Source: Deltaproteobacteria bacterium (GTDB lineage: Bacteria > SAR324 > NAC60-12). From it: DNA of 34,852 bases. The stretch spans positions 6,484 through 41,335 of the forward strand of contig WTIF01000177.1 of assembly GCA_011522845.1 (NCBI GenBank), in the 5' to 3' direction. The position numbers and the translations under genes are program-made. Under the pieces are notes generated by a model that was not told where the DNA came from, did not search any database, and saw only the letters and a program-made list of their open reading frames with translations. Within the stretch, counting starts at the first letter, position 1, and each line of letters begins with the position of its first letter. This document shows positions 1 to 8,348 of this stretch, one piece after another.

Positions 1-336
1 CATCTGACCCAATTTCGCTGAATCCAGCTCATCTTCGGTGGGCCATTCCTTACCCAGCGTCATCGCCAGAGTGCCATAGAGTGGACCAGAGGCTCCACCG
101 ACTTTCATCACCATGGTCATCCCCACCGCTTTCAGAGCCTCAGCTGTTGGTTTGGCTGTGATACTGTCCAAATCAGCAAGCACGTTCTCCAGGCCTCTCT
201 TCATGTTGATGCCATGATCACCATCACCAATAGCTTGATCCAAAGCTGTGAGGTGTTCTGCCTGGGCAATCACTGCTTCTGCAGTTCCTTGAAGTAACGA
301 TCTAAGTAAGTCTGGAGTCATCTGTAGCTTCTCCAT
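1..336 (-). CDS. dhaL: DhaL-like dihydroxyacetone/tetrulose kinase ADP-binding subunit, C-terminus truncated by window edge
   Basis: Reverse-strand reading from ATG at 336 gives MEKLQMTPDLLRSLLQGTAEAVIAQAEHLTALDQAIGDGDHGINMKRGLE...VMKVGGASGPLYGTLAMTLGKEWPTEDELDSAKLGQM. The DxxIGDGDHGxN and GGASGPLYGT motifs are DhaL hallmarks. Not in the ORF track because no stop lies in the window. Internal start at 321 also possible. Confidence 0.9.
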   Translation of the reverse strand, partial: MEKLQMTPDLLRSLLQGTAEAVIAQAEHLTALDQAIGDGDHGINMKRGLENVLADLDSITAKPTAEALKAVGMTMVMKVGGASGPLYGTLAMTLGKEWPTEDELDSAKLGQM

Positions 337-351
337 CAAGTTGGCTTGCCC

Positions 352-1377
352 TCAAGCAGACAAACGATTTCCGGATTGGTCAAAGAAAAGAGGTTGCACC
401 AATTCAAGGGCTACCCCATCACCTTCCTTCAGCAAGGTTGCCGGATCCGCGAGTAAGGTGAGATCTTGTCCTACACAGAGCAGATGCAGGTAGGTCTGGT
501 CACCAAGGTATTCAACCCGCTGAACTTGAGCTGGTACCGTGGCTTGGGTCTGCGTATCTACAGAATGCAATTGAACATGGTCTGTCCGCAATCCAAGCTG
601 TGTGGCGTTGGCAGGTGCCTGTACGGGCCATTCACTGCACAATGGCACGAGATTGATCGAGGGTTGCCCCAGTCGCTCAGCCACATAGGTATTTTTCGGC
701 TGTTCAAAGATCTCCTTGGGCGTGCCCAGTTGTACGAGTTCTCCCTCGCGGAGCACCCCAATGCGATCAGCCAGGGTCATTGCTTCCACCTGGTCATGGG
801 TCACATAAAGGATTGTTGCTCCAAGATTCTGTTGAATGTGCTTCAACTCCACTCGCAGTTCAGCTCGTAGCTTCGCATCCAGGGAAGAGAGCGGTTCATC
901 CATCAGATAGATGGTTGGCTTTCGTACCAGTGCCCGTCCAATCGCGACACGCTGCATCTCCCCACCAGATAAGGCCGTTGCTTTGTTTTCAAGTTTGTGG
1001 TTAATCCGCACCATCTTCGCTATTTCCTCAACCCGACTGGCAACGGCATCTTCAGAAAGACCGGATACAGGCGAGCGAAGCGGGAAGCTCAAGTTGTCTC
1101 GAACTGTCAGGTGTGGGTATAGCGAGTATTGCTGGAAAACAAACGCAACATCTCTTTCAGCGGGTTGAGACTTCGTCATGTCCAGGCCATTGATCCGAAT
1201 ACTTCCGGAATCTGCCTCTTCCAAACCAGCAATCAAGCGGAGGGTGGTTGTCTTGCCAGCTCCTGAGGGGCCCAACAAAACGACCAGTTCTCCATCCCCA
1301 ATGGTCAACTCGAGGTTGTTGATTGCAAGCGTGTCCCCGAAGCGTTTCTGTATTCCCTGGAGAGCTATCTCAGCCAT
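352..1377 (-). CDS. Sugar-type (MalK/UgpC class) ABC transporter ATP-binding protein 1
   Basis: Walker A GPSGAGKTTT, signature LSGGEMQRVAIGRAL, Walker B YLMDEPLSSLDA, H-loop THDQ, C-terminal TOBE-like region. Confidence 0.93.
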   Translation of the reverse strand: MAEIALQGIQKRFGDTLAINNLELTIGDGELVVLLGPSGAGKTTTLRLIAGLEEADSGSIRINGLDMTKSQPAERDVAFVFQQYSLYPHLTVRDNLSFPLRSPVSGLSEDAVASRVEEIAKMVRINHKLENKATALSGGEMQRVAIGRALVRKPTIYLMDEPLSSLDAKLRAELRVELKHIQQNLGATILYVTHDQVEAMTLADRIGVLREGELVQLGTPKEIFEQPKNTYVAERLGQPSINLVPLCSEWPVQAPANATQLGLRTDHVQLHSVDTQTQATVPAQVQRVEYLGDQTYLHLLCVGQDLTLLADPATLLKEGDGVALELVQPLFFDQSGNRLSA

Positions 1378-2464
1378 CAGTCACCTCCGTGGGCAATGCT
1401 TTTCCATCACTCTTATCAAATAGTGAGGCTCTCTGAGCAGCAAAGTTCAATCGCACTGATTGCCCTTCTCCAAATGAATGCGTGCTACGAACGCGAGATA
1501 GTGCTTGTCCGTAAGGAGTCTGGATGGTCAGAATCTGGGTGGTTCCCATGTATTCAACGGCACTGATTTCTCCTGGCAGGGGACCATTCTGCTCTGGAAG
1601 CAAGTGTTCCGGGCGAACACCCAAGACAAGATTGTCTGCTTGAACACCTTGGGTTGACGCAGGACAACAAAGTGTTCCACAACCATCAGCTGGCAGAGTG
1701 ATCTCCGTTTGTCCAGGCTCCAGCGCATTGGGCAAGGCGAGCAAATTCATCGGTGGAGATCCGATAAAATCAGCGACATACATGGTTGCTGGCTTATTGT
1801 AGATCTCGCTTGGTGTCCCCAACTGCTCAATCACACCGTGATTCATCACCGCAATCCGGTCAGCCATGGCCATCGCCTCCAGTTGGTCATGCGTGACGTA
1901 AACCGTCGTTGCCTCAATTCGGTCATGCAATCCCTTCAGTTCCTGGCACATCAAATTACGGAATTCAGCGTCAAGAGCACCAAGAGGTTCATCCATCAGG
2001 AAAGCTTTTGGGCGACGAATGATTGCTCTTCCGAGGGCTACGCGTTGACGGTCACCACCAGATAACCCAGAGACAGAACGATTCAAAAGATGATCAATTC
2101 TCAGCAGACGAGCCGCTTCTTCAACTCGCTGCTTGATTTCTGAAGAAGGAGTCCCAATGCACTTTAGTGGGAAAGCCAGATTCTTCCGCACATTCATGTG
2201 CGGATAGAGCGCAAACAACTGGAAGACAAACGCAATGTCTCGTTGAGAAGCTGGCAGGAAAGTGACTTCTTCCTGATCCAACCGAATCTCACCAGAGGTG
2301 GGCAACTCCAATCCAGCAATCATTCGCAACGTTGTTGTTTTTCCACACCCGGAGGGCCCCAACATCACGAAGAATTCACCATTTTGAATCGTGAAGCTGG
2401 AGTCTTGAACCGCAACGAACTCCCCAAAGGATTTTTTCAGGCGACTGACTTGAATCTCGGCCAT
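1370..2464 (-). CDS. Sugar-type ABC transporter ATP-binding protein 2
   Basis: Walker A GPSGCGKTTT, signature LSGGDRQRVALGRAI, Walker B FLMDEPLGALDA, H-loop THDQ. Overlaps the next ATPase gene by 8 nt. Confidence 0.93.
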   Translation of the reverse strand: MAEIQVSRLKKSFGEFVAVQDSSFTIQNGEFFVMLGPSGCGKTTTLRMIAGLELPTSGEIRLDQEEVTFLPASQRDIAFVFQLFALYPHMNVRKNLAFPLKCIGTPSSEIKQRVEEAARLLRIDHLLNRSVSGLSGGDRQRVALGRAIIRRPKAFLMDEPLGALDAEFRNLMCQELKGLHDRIEATTVYVTHDQLEAMAMADRIAVMNHGVIEQLGTPSEIYNKPATMYVADFIGSPPMNLLALPNALEPGQTEITLPADGCGTLCCPASTQGVQADNLVLGVRPEHLLPEQNGPLPGEISAVEYMGTTQILTIQTPYGQALSRVRSTHSFGEGQSVRLNFAAQRASLFDKSDGKALPTEVTDG

Positions 2465-2467
2465 TTA

Positions 2468-2662
2468 CTATTCCGGGAAGTGGCTCACGATGATGAACAA
2501 AACGGTGCCTGTGAGGATCACCACGAAGGAGTAGGTGTAGAGCACGAGTAAAAAGGGCTGCATCAGCATCACCACTCCAAGCAGAATGATCACTGTAGCA
2601 ATCCACTCCCAAAAATTTCTACGAAAGTAGCGCCGAAGGCTCGATGTTGTGTTCTCTGGCAT
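2468..2662 (-). CDS. Small (64 aa) membrane protein, two predicted hydrophobic helices, within ABC importer operon
   Basis: MPENTTSSLRRYFRRNFWEWIATVIILLGVVMLMQPFLLVLYTYSFVVILTGTVLFIIVSHFPE. Lies 3 nt from the ATPase gene and 11 nt from the permease gene, same strand. Confidence 0.75.
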   Translation of the reverse strand: MPENTTSSLRRYFRRNFWEWIATVIILLGVVMLMQPFLLVLYTYSFVVILTGTVLFIIVSHFPE

Positions 2663-2673
2663 CAGGCTCCTCT

Positions 2674-3612
2674 TTATTTGCGGACAGCGCCGAAAGTGAT
2701 TCCACGTAGCAGATGCTTGCGGAGCATGATCGTGAAGAACACGATAGGTACCAGAAAGAGTGTTGCGCCAGCTGCTACTGCAGGCCAGTCTAGCCCTCCT
2801 TCTCCAATGATGGTTGGAATGAAAGGTGGTGCCGTCTGGGCGGTGCCTGAGGTCAATAAGAGGGCAAAGGCATATTCATTCCAACTGAAGATCAGACAGA
2901 AGATTGCGGTTGCTGCGATACCCGTGGTTGCCTGGGGCAAGACCACTTTCCGGAAAGACTGGAAACGAGAGTAGCCATCAATCATCGCAGCTTCCTCATA
3001 TTCCCGCGGAATCTCATCAATGAATCCCTTCAGCAGCCAGACCGCCAAGGAGATGTTGACCGCCGTATAGAGCAGGATCATACCTAGGTGGGTGTCTGCC
3101 AAGCCCAGCTCGCGATACATCAAAAAGATGGGAATCGCCACAGCGATTGGAGGCATCATCCGAGTGGAGAGGATGAAAAACATCAGGTCATCTTTGAGCG
3201 GAATTTTAAAGCGTGAGAAGGCATAGGCCGCCAAGGTTCCCAAAAAGACCGAAAGAAACGTGGAACCAAAACCGATGATGATGGAATTGAGAAATCGCTG
3301 CCCAAACTTGGAAGGGCCTGCGATCACCATGCTTCGTGATCGCACCAATTCATCGTACCAGGTTTCGGGAGGCGGCAATGTTTCCATGTACTCCGGCGTT
3401 TGCCGAGTTCGAGTGGTGAAGACATTGACGTAGCCTTCCATGGTTGGGGAGAACACCATTTTGGGAGGGTAGCTGATCGAATCCTGAGGTGACTTGAAAC
3501 CCGTTAGGAAGATCCAAATCAGCGGAATGATGCTGACCAATGCATACACAATAACGAGTCCAGCAGCTAGTCGCTTGCCCCAAGGCTTTTCGTGTGGAGG
3601 TGCGGAACTCAT
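2674..3612 (-). CDS. ABC sugar transporter permease (MalG class)
   Basis: EAAMIDGYSRFQSFRKVVLPQATTGIAATAIFCLIFSWNEY is the EAA loop of binding-protein-dependent permeases. Start chosen at MSSAPPHEKPWGKR (ATG at 3612, ATGA overlap with the upstream gene) rather than the longer ORF start at 3714. Confidence 0.92.
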   Translation of the reverse strand: MSSAPPHEKPWGKRLAAGLVIVYALVSIIPLIWIFLTGFKSPQDSISYPPKMVFSPTMEGYVNVFTTRTRQTPEYMETLPPPETWYDELVRSRSMVIAGPSKFGQRFLNSIIIGFGSTFLSVFLGTLAAYAFSRFKIPLKDDLMFFILSTRMMPPIAVAIPIFLMYRELGLADTHLGMILLYTAVNISLAVWLLKGFIDEIPREYEEAAMIDGYSRFQSFRKVVLPQATTGIAATAIFCLIFSWNEYAFALLLTSGTAQTAPPFIPTIIGEGGLDWPAVAAGATLFLVPIVFFTIMLRKHLLRGITFGAVRK

Positions 3613-4571
3613 CGTTGCTTCACCGCATTGAGAGCTTTGACGTAGATGTTCGCTACGCCGAAGACAGTCACAAACAGAATAATGGCAAAGGCCGAAGAGT
3701 AGCCAGTTCGCCACTTCTCAAAGGCTTCTCGCTTCAAGTTGATGGAAGCCAATTCGGTTACTGATCCGGGGCCACCGTTGGTCAATTCCACTACGAGGTC
3801 GAACATCTTAAAGTTCTCAATCGCCCGAAACAACACTGCCAACATCAAGAAAGGCAGCACCATCGGAACTGTAATCGACCAGAACTGACGCCACTTTGAG
3901 GCTCGATCAACTTCCGCCGCCTCATAGATGTAATCGGGAATTGATCGCAACCCAGCCAGGCAAATCAGCATGATGTATGGTGTCCACATCCAGGTATCAA
4001 CGATGACAATGGACCAAGGTGCTAAGTTGACATCGCCCAGCATCTGAAAAGATGAAGGATCTGCACCTGTGAAGAAAGCGATGATGTAATTGAAAAGACC
4101 AATCTGGGGTTGATAGAGAAAGCGCCAGAAATTTCCCACTACTGCCGGTGAAAGCATCATCGGCAGCAGGATCAACGTGGTCCAGAAAGAGTGTCCTTTG
4201 AATTGCTTGTTCAGCAGCCAGGCTAGGCCAAAGCCTAGGAGTACCTGCAGCAGCATCGTCCAAATCAGAAAATGTGCGGTCGTCTGCAAGGTGATCCAGA
4301 TATCTGCATCACCTAGCACACGCTCGTAGTTTCTTAGACCAATGAACTTTTCACCACGGGCAGCACGGTTGGCTTTGTAATTGGTAAAGGATAGTTGAAT
4401 CGTCCAAATCAACGGGAAGATATTGATCGCCAACAACAGTAGGATTGTTGGAGTCACAAAGAGCCAGGCAATGGCTCGATCTGACAGTCCTCTCACCTGT
4501 CTGGCGACAGGCGCAGGTGTCGCGACAGCTGCAGAGGTAGCAATTTTTTGGAGGATGGAAGGACCAGACAT
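3609..4571 (-). CDS. ABC sugar transporter permease (MalF class)
   Basis: Multiple hydrophobic segments and EAA loop YEAAEVDRASKWRQFWSITVPMVLPFLMLAVLFR. Confidence 0.92.
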   Translation of the reverse strand: MSGPSILQKIATSAAVATPAPVARQVRGLSDRAIAWLFVTPTILLLLAINIFPLIWTIQLSFTNYKANRAARGEKFIGLRNYERVLGDADIWITLQTTAHFLIWTMLLQVLLGFGLAWLLNKQFKGHSFWTTLILLPMMLSPAVVGNFWRFLYQPQIGLFNYIIAFFTGADPSSFQMLGDVNLAPWSIVIVDTWMWTPYIMLICLAGLRSIPDYIYEAAEVDRASKWRQFWSITVPMVLPFLMLAVLFRAIENFKMFDLVVELTNGGPGSVTELASINLKREAFEKWRTGYSSAFAIILFVTVFGVANIYVKALNAVKQR

Positions 4572-4596
4572 CGGGCTCCGCTTAGTTAAATCTGAT

Positions 4597-4634
4597 CACA
4601 GGAATTCAACTGCCAGTAACAGTGAATTCCTGTG
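4597..4634 (-). other. Intergenic stem-loop between binding-protein and permease genes
   Basis: CACAGGAATTCA (4597-4608) and TGAATTCCTGTG (4623-4634) are perfect 12-nt inverted repeats. Pairing extends by CTG/CAG after one bulged base. Lies 8 nt past the binding-protein stop codon. Confidence 0.75.
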
Positions 4635-4642
4635 AATTCATC

Positions 4643-5983
4643 TTAGAGCTTGCCTTCGTCTTCGAAGGTCTCTGTCCAGTCTTCGATCAGCTTGTCGAGT
4701 GCTTCTTGAGCGGTTCCTTGATCAGCAACCACAAAGTCATGCACACGCTTCTGCATCGCCAGCAGCAACTCTGCATAAGCAGGCTCCTGCCAGAAATCCT
4801 GCACTCCATCCATCGCCTTCAGGAAGTCTGCAGCAAACGGCTGGGTGTTGGCAAAGCCTGGATCCAAAAGAACAGACTTGTGGCAGGAGTATCCACCTAA
4901 TGACCACCACTTCTTCTGAACTTCAGGAGAAGCAAACCACTTGATGTACTCCAGGGCCTGATCTTTCTTCTCAGAGTAGGAAACCACGGAGATTCCCTGT
5001 CCACCCAATGTAGAAGCTTCCACTTTCTGACCTGGGTTCACGAAGAAACCAATCTTGTCACCACCAACCACAGGATCTTTGTGGAGCCCTGGGAAGAAGG
5101 CGAACCAGTTCATCATCATGGCAACTTGCCCGGACTTGAAAGCATCGAGTCCCTCTTCCATGTAGCTATCGGTGTAGCCTGGAGGAGTACAGCACTTGTA
5201 GAGTTCCTTGTAGAATTCCAACGCTGCTACAGCATCCGGTGAGTTAACAAAGCCTTCCATGTCATAAGGCTTGTTGGGATTCTGGTACTGAAAACCCCAG
5301 GAGTAAAGAGCACCAGTCGCACCCATCGTGATTCCCTCAGATCCACGCTCGGTGAAGATCGCAGCACCATAGACACGCTTCCCATCAATATCTCGCCCCT
5401 GGAAGAACTCGGCAATGTCCTTCATCTCTGTCCAGGTCTTTGGCGGCTCCAGATCACGTCCGTACTTGGACTTGAATTCTGAACGCAGTGCTGGTCGTGA
5501 GAACCAATCCTTGCGATAGACCCAGCCGTTGGCATCACCCATCGCTGGCAGAGCCCAGTAGTTGGGGCTCCCTTTTGGCCAGGTGGAGTAGGCGTAAACA
5601 GTTGCCGGCAGGAAGTCATCCATTGAAATGCCTTCCTTATCGAAGAAGCTGTTTAGCTTAACGTAGTGCCCGTTCTCAGCAGAACCACCGATCCACTGAC
5701 TGTCCCCAATCAGCAGGTCACAAAGTTTACCGCCAGAGTTCAGTTCGTTTAGCATTCGGTCAGCATAATTGGGCCAAGGCACGAACTCGAAATTCATTTC
5801 TATTCCGCTCTGGGCTGTGAAGTCCTTGGACATCTCAACCAGGGCGTTTGCAGGGTCCCAAGCAGCCCAGCAAAGAGTGAGACTTTGGGCTTGAGCCTTC
5901 TGGCTCGGTGCCGCCATGACCGTCAGTGCCAGTGCGGCACCAGCTGCGGTCTGCAGCATTGACTTGATCCATCCCTTTTTCAT
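4643..5983 (-). CDS. ABC transporter extracellular solute-binding protein (family 1 carbohydrate type)
   Basis: Signal-peptide-like N-terminus MKKGWIKSMLQTAAGAALALTVMAAPSQKAQAQ, then a carbohydrate-SBP pattern (LNELNSGGKLCDLLIGDSQWIGG..., AFKSGQVAMMMNWFAF). Adjacent to permeases. Confidence 0.9.
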   Translation of the reverse strand: MKKGWIKSMLQTAAGAALALTVMAAPSQKAQAQSLTLCWAAWDPANALVEMSKDFTAQSGIEMNFEFVPWPNYADRMLNELNSGGKLCDLLIGDSQWIGGSAENGHYVKLNSFFDKEGISMDDFLPATVYAYSTWPKGSPNYWALPAMGDANGWVYRKDWFSRPALRSEFKSKYGRDLEPPKTWTEMKDIAEFFQGRDIDGKRVYGAAIFTERGSEGITMGATGALYSWGFQYQNPNKPYDMEGFVNSPDAVAALEFYKELYKCCTPPGYTDSYMEEGLDAFKSGQVAMMMNWFAFFPGLHKDPVVGGDKIGFFVNPGQKVEASTLGGQGISVVSYSEKKDQALEYIKWFASPEVQKKWWSLGGYSCHKSVLLDPGFANTQPFAADFLKAMDGVQDFWQEPAYAELLLAMQKRVHDFVVADQGTAQEALDKLIEDWTETFEDEGKL

Positions 5984-6011
5984 GATTCCTCTCTTGTTAA
6001 GGAGATCTCAT

Positions 6012-6069
6012 CACCCGATCTGAAATGATTCCGGGTGAACAGTTTTCGCTCATTTCAGGCTCCGGAATC
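6012..6069 (-). promoter_or_regulatory. Candidate structured 5' leader with competing inverted repeats upstream of the solute-binding protein gene
   Basis: Three perfect inverted repeats whose pairings conflict or interleave: CACCCG(6012-6017)/CGGGTG(6032-6037); CTGAAATGA(6020-6028)/TCATTTCAG(6050-6058); GATTCCGG(6027-6034)/CCGGAATC(6062-6069). All lie 29-86 nt upstream of the start codon. Confidence 0.4.
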
Positions 6070-6198
6070 GACTCCGGTCTGTTGCGCAAAGCGCTAAATT
6101 AGTAAACGTAAAACTAAACAAAATAAAGAAAAAAATGCGCTGAACATAAATTTCGCACTTGCACAATCAGATAGAATGGGAGCTGAAAAGGGAATAGG

Positions 6199-7389
6199 TC
6201 AGCTGTTTAGTGAAGTCCACACTCCGCCATTTTTGTGGGAACGCAACACGGCATCAACAAAACGCATCCCTTGTAGACCTTCTTCCAAATCAGGGAAAGT
6301 CACCTCGTCTGGTCGATCTTTTCCGTTGCGCTTGGCTTCAATTGCATCCGCCACTTCACGATAGATGGTAGCAAATCCTTCGAGGTAGCCCTCTGGATGC
6401 CCTGGTGGAATTCTGGTGACCCTCTCAGCAGCACCTGTCAAGCCAGGGCCACCTCGTCCAAGTAAGCGAGAAGGCTCCCCAAGAGGTGAGAACGTTAAAT
6501 AATTCGGGTTTTCCTGAGACCAACTCAGGCCGGCTTTGTCTCCATAAATCCGCAGACGTAGTCCATTTTCATTGCCAGGGGCCACTTGACTCGCCCAAAG
6601 CATACCTTTGGCGCCCCCTTCAAAGCGCAGCAACACGTGGACGTTATCATCAAGCTGTCTTCCGTCAACAAAAGAATTCAGGTCTGCCAATACACTCGCT
6701 GGAGTTAGTCCCGAGACAAAACAGGCTAAATGGAAGGCATGGGTTCCAATATCTCCGAGACATCCACCTCCTCCAGCCTGATTCGGATCTGTTCGCCAGG
6801 AAGCTTGCTTTTGCCCTGTGTCTTCTAACTTTTCGCTCAGCCAATCCTGAGGATATTCCGCTTGAACCACTCGAAGCTTTCCAAGTTCTCCACTAGCGAT
6901 GATTTCACGAGCATGTCGAATCAACGGATAGCCGCTGTAGTTGTAAGTTACAGCAAAAAGACGGTCCTTCTCCTTAACAAGCTCAGATAGTCCCTCCGTG
7001 TCCGCAAGATGAGCAGCCAGCGGTTTATCACAAATCACATGGATTCCCGCTTCCACAAAGGCCTTGGCAATCGGAACATGCAAATGATTTGGGGTAACGA
7101 TCACGACTGCCTCAATTCCATCAGGACGAGCCGCTTCCTGCTGAGCCATTTCTTGGTAGCTCCCGTAACAACGGTCCGAGGCAATTCCAATCGCTTGACC
7201 GGAACGCTTTGAACGCTCGGCTTCTGAACTCAAAGCCCCTGCAACCAGCTCAAAACGGTCATCAATACGAGCTGCAATGCGATGCACTGCTCCAATAAAG
7301 GCACCTTCGCCACCACCCACCATTCCATAGGGAATGCGTCGGAAGTTCGAACTGGTTTCATGCGCTTCAATCGTCATGTAATCCTCCAA
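6199..7389 (-). CDS. Gfo/Idh/MocA family NAD(P)-dependent sugar/polyol dehydrogenase
   Basis: PYGMVGGGEGAFIGAVHR nucleotide-binding region, VVIVTPNHLHVPIAKAFVEAGIHVICDKPLA (the EKP-type motif), GGGCLGDIGTHAFHLACFVSG. Start may be the ATG five codons in (7377). Confidence 0.93.
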   Translation of the reverse strand: MEDYMTIEAHETSSNFRRIPYGMVGGGEGAFIGAVHRIAARIDDRFELVAGALSSEAERSKRSGQAIGIASDRCYGSYQEMAQQEAARPDGIEAVVIVTPNHLHVPIAKAFVEAGIHVICDKPLAAHLADTEGLSELVKEKDRLFAVTYNYSGYPLIRHAREIIASGELGKLRVVQAEYPQDWLSEKLEDTGQKQASWRTDPNQAGGGGCLGDIGTHAFHLACFVSGLTPASVLADLNSFVDGRQLDDNVHVLLRFEGGAKGMLWASQVAPGNENGLRLRIYGDKAGLSWSQENPNYLTFSPLGEPSRLLGRGGPGLTGAAERVTRIPPGHPEGYLEGFATIYREVADAIEAKRNGKDRPDEVTFPDLEEGLQGMRFVDAVLRSHKNGGVWTSLNS

Positions 7390-7421
7390 AAATTTATTTT
7401 AGTAATGAAAAGATTCTTTGG

Positions 7422-8324
7422 TCAGTGACAGGTTGTCGGGGCCAACAGGCAGTTTGATTCTTCGAGCGAGGATTCAAGCTGGATGGTTGCATGCTCAATC
7501 TCAAAGTGATCATGCAGATGCTGCTGAATCTGGTGGAGCAAGGCGTTATCTAGTGATTGCTGATGTATCACCAAATGAACGGTCAGTGCAACCTCACTGG
7601 TACTCAATGGCCAAACATGAAGATCATGCAGACGATCTACCTGATCCAAGTTAACCAGATACTGACGAATGCCCTGTACATCAATATTTCGAGGCACTGC
7701 ATCTAGCGCGTAATTCAGGGAATCTTTGAGTAGGCCCCAACTGCTAAAAATGATGAAACTAGCCACCAGCAGACAAAGGATTGGATCAACCCAGGGCAAT
7801 TCCTGCCAAAGCATTAGCAGCCCACCAAGCACAACCGCTAGTGAGATCCCCGCATCAGCCGCCATGTGCAGGAAAGCAGCCCGCAAATTGAGGTCATGGT
7901 GCTGACCACTCACGAACAGCAGAGCCGTCGCTGTATTGACCAGCACTCCAACTCCAGCTACCACAATGATGGTCAAGCTTGTCACCGATTGTGGTGCAAA
8001 GAGTCGCTGAAAAGCTTCCCAGCCAAGAGCACCTGTGGCAACCAGAAGCATCAACGAACTCAACAAGGAGGCCATCACAGGGACCTTACGCCACCCGTAA
8101 GTCCGATTTGCGGTGGCAGGAGCTTTTGCCAGATAGCTAGCTCCCCAGGCAAGCAGAAGTCCTGCAACATCACTCAGGTTATGACCAGCATCTGCCAGCA
8201 GAGCGAGCGAATCTGAGAGTAACCCGAAAAAAAACTCCACGACCACGAATCCCAGGTTCAGCGTTACTCCCAGCGCAAAAGCTCGGTTGTAATCACCAAC
8301 ATGGTGCGCGTGATCGTGTCCCAT
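7422..8324 (-). CDS. Cation diffusion facilitator (CDF/CzcD-like) metal efflux transporter
   Basis: MGHDHAHH N-terminus, SDSLALLADAGHNLSDVAGLLLAW (HxxxD site), LRAAFLHMAADAGISLAVVLGG, DPILCLLVASFI, HDLHVWPLSTSEVALTVHL. Confidence 0.93.
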   Translation of the reverse strand: MGHDHAHHVGDYNRAFALGVTLNLGFVVVEFFFGLLSDSLALLADAGHNLSDVAGLLLAWGASYLAKAPATANRTYGWRKVPVMASLLSSLMLLVATGALGWEAFQRLFAPQSVTSLTIIVVAGVGVLVNTATALLFVSGQHHDLNLRAAFLHMAADAGISLAVVLGGLLMLWQELPWVDPILCLLVASFIIFSSWGLLKDSLNYALDAVPRNIDVQGIRQYLVNLDQVDRLHDLHVWPLSTSEVALTVHLVIHQQSLDNALLHQIQQHLHDHFEIEHATIQLESSLEESNCLLAPTTCH

Positions 8325-8348
8325 TGTTTGTTGGTATCTAGCAGCCTT

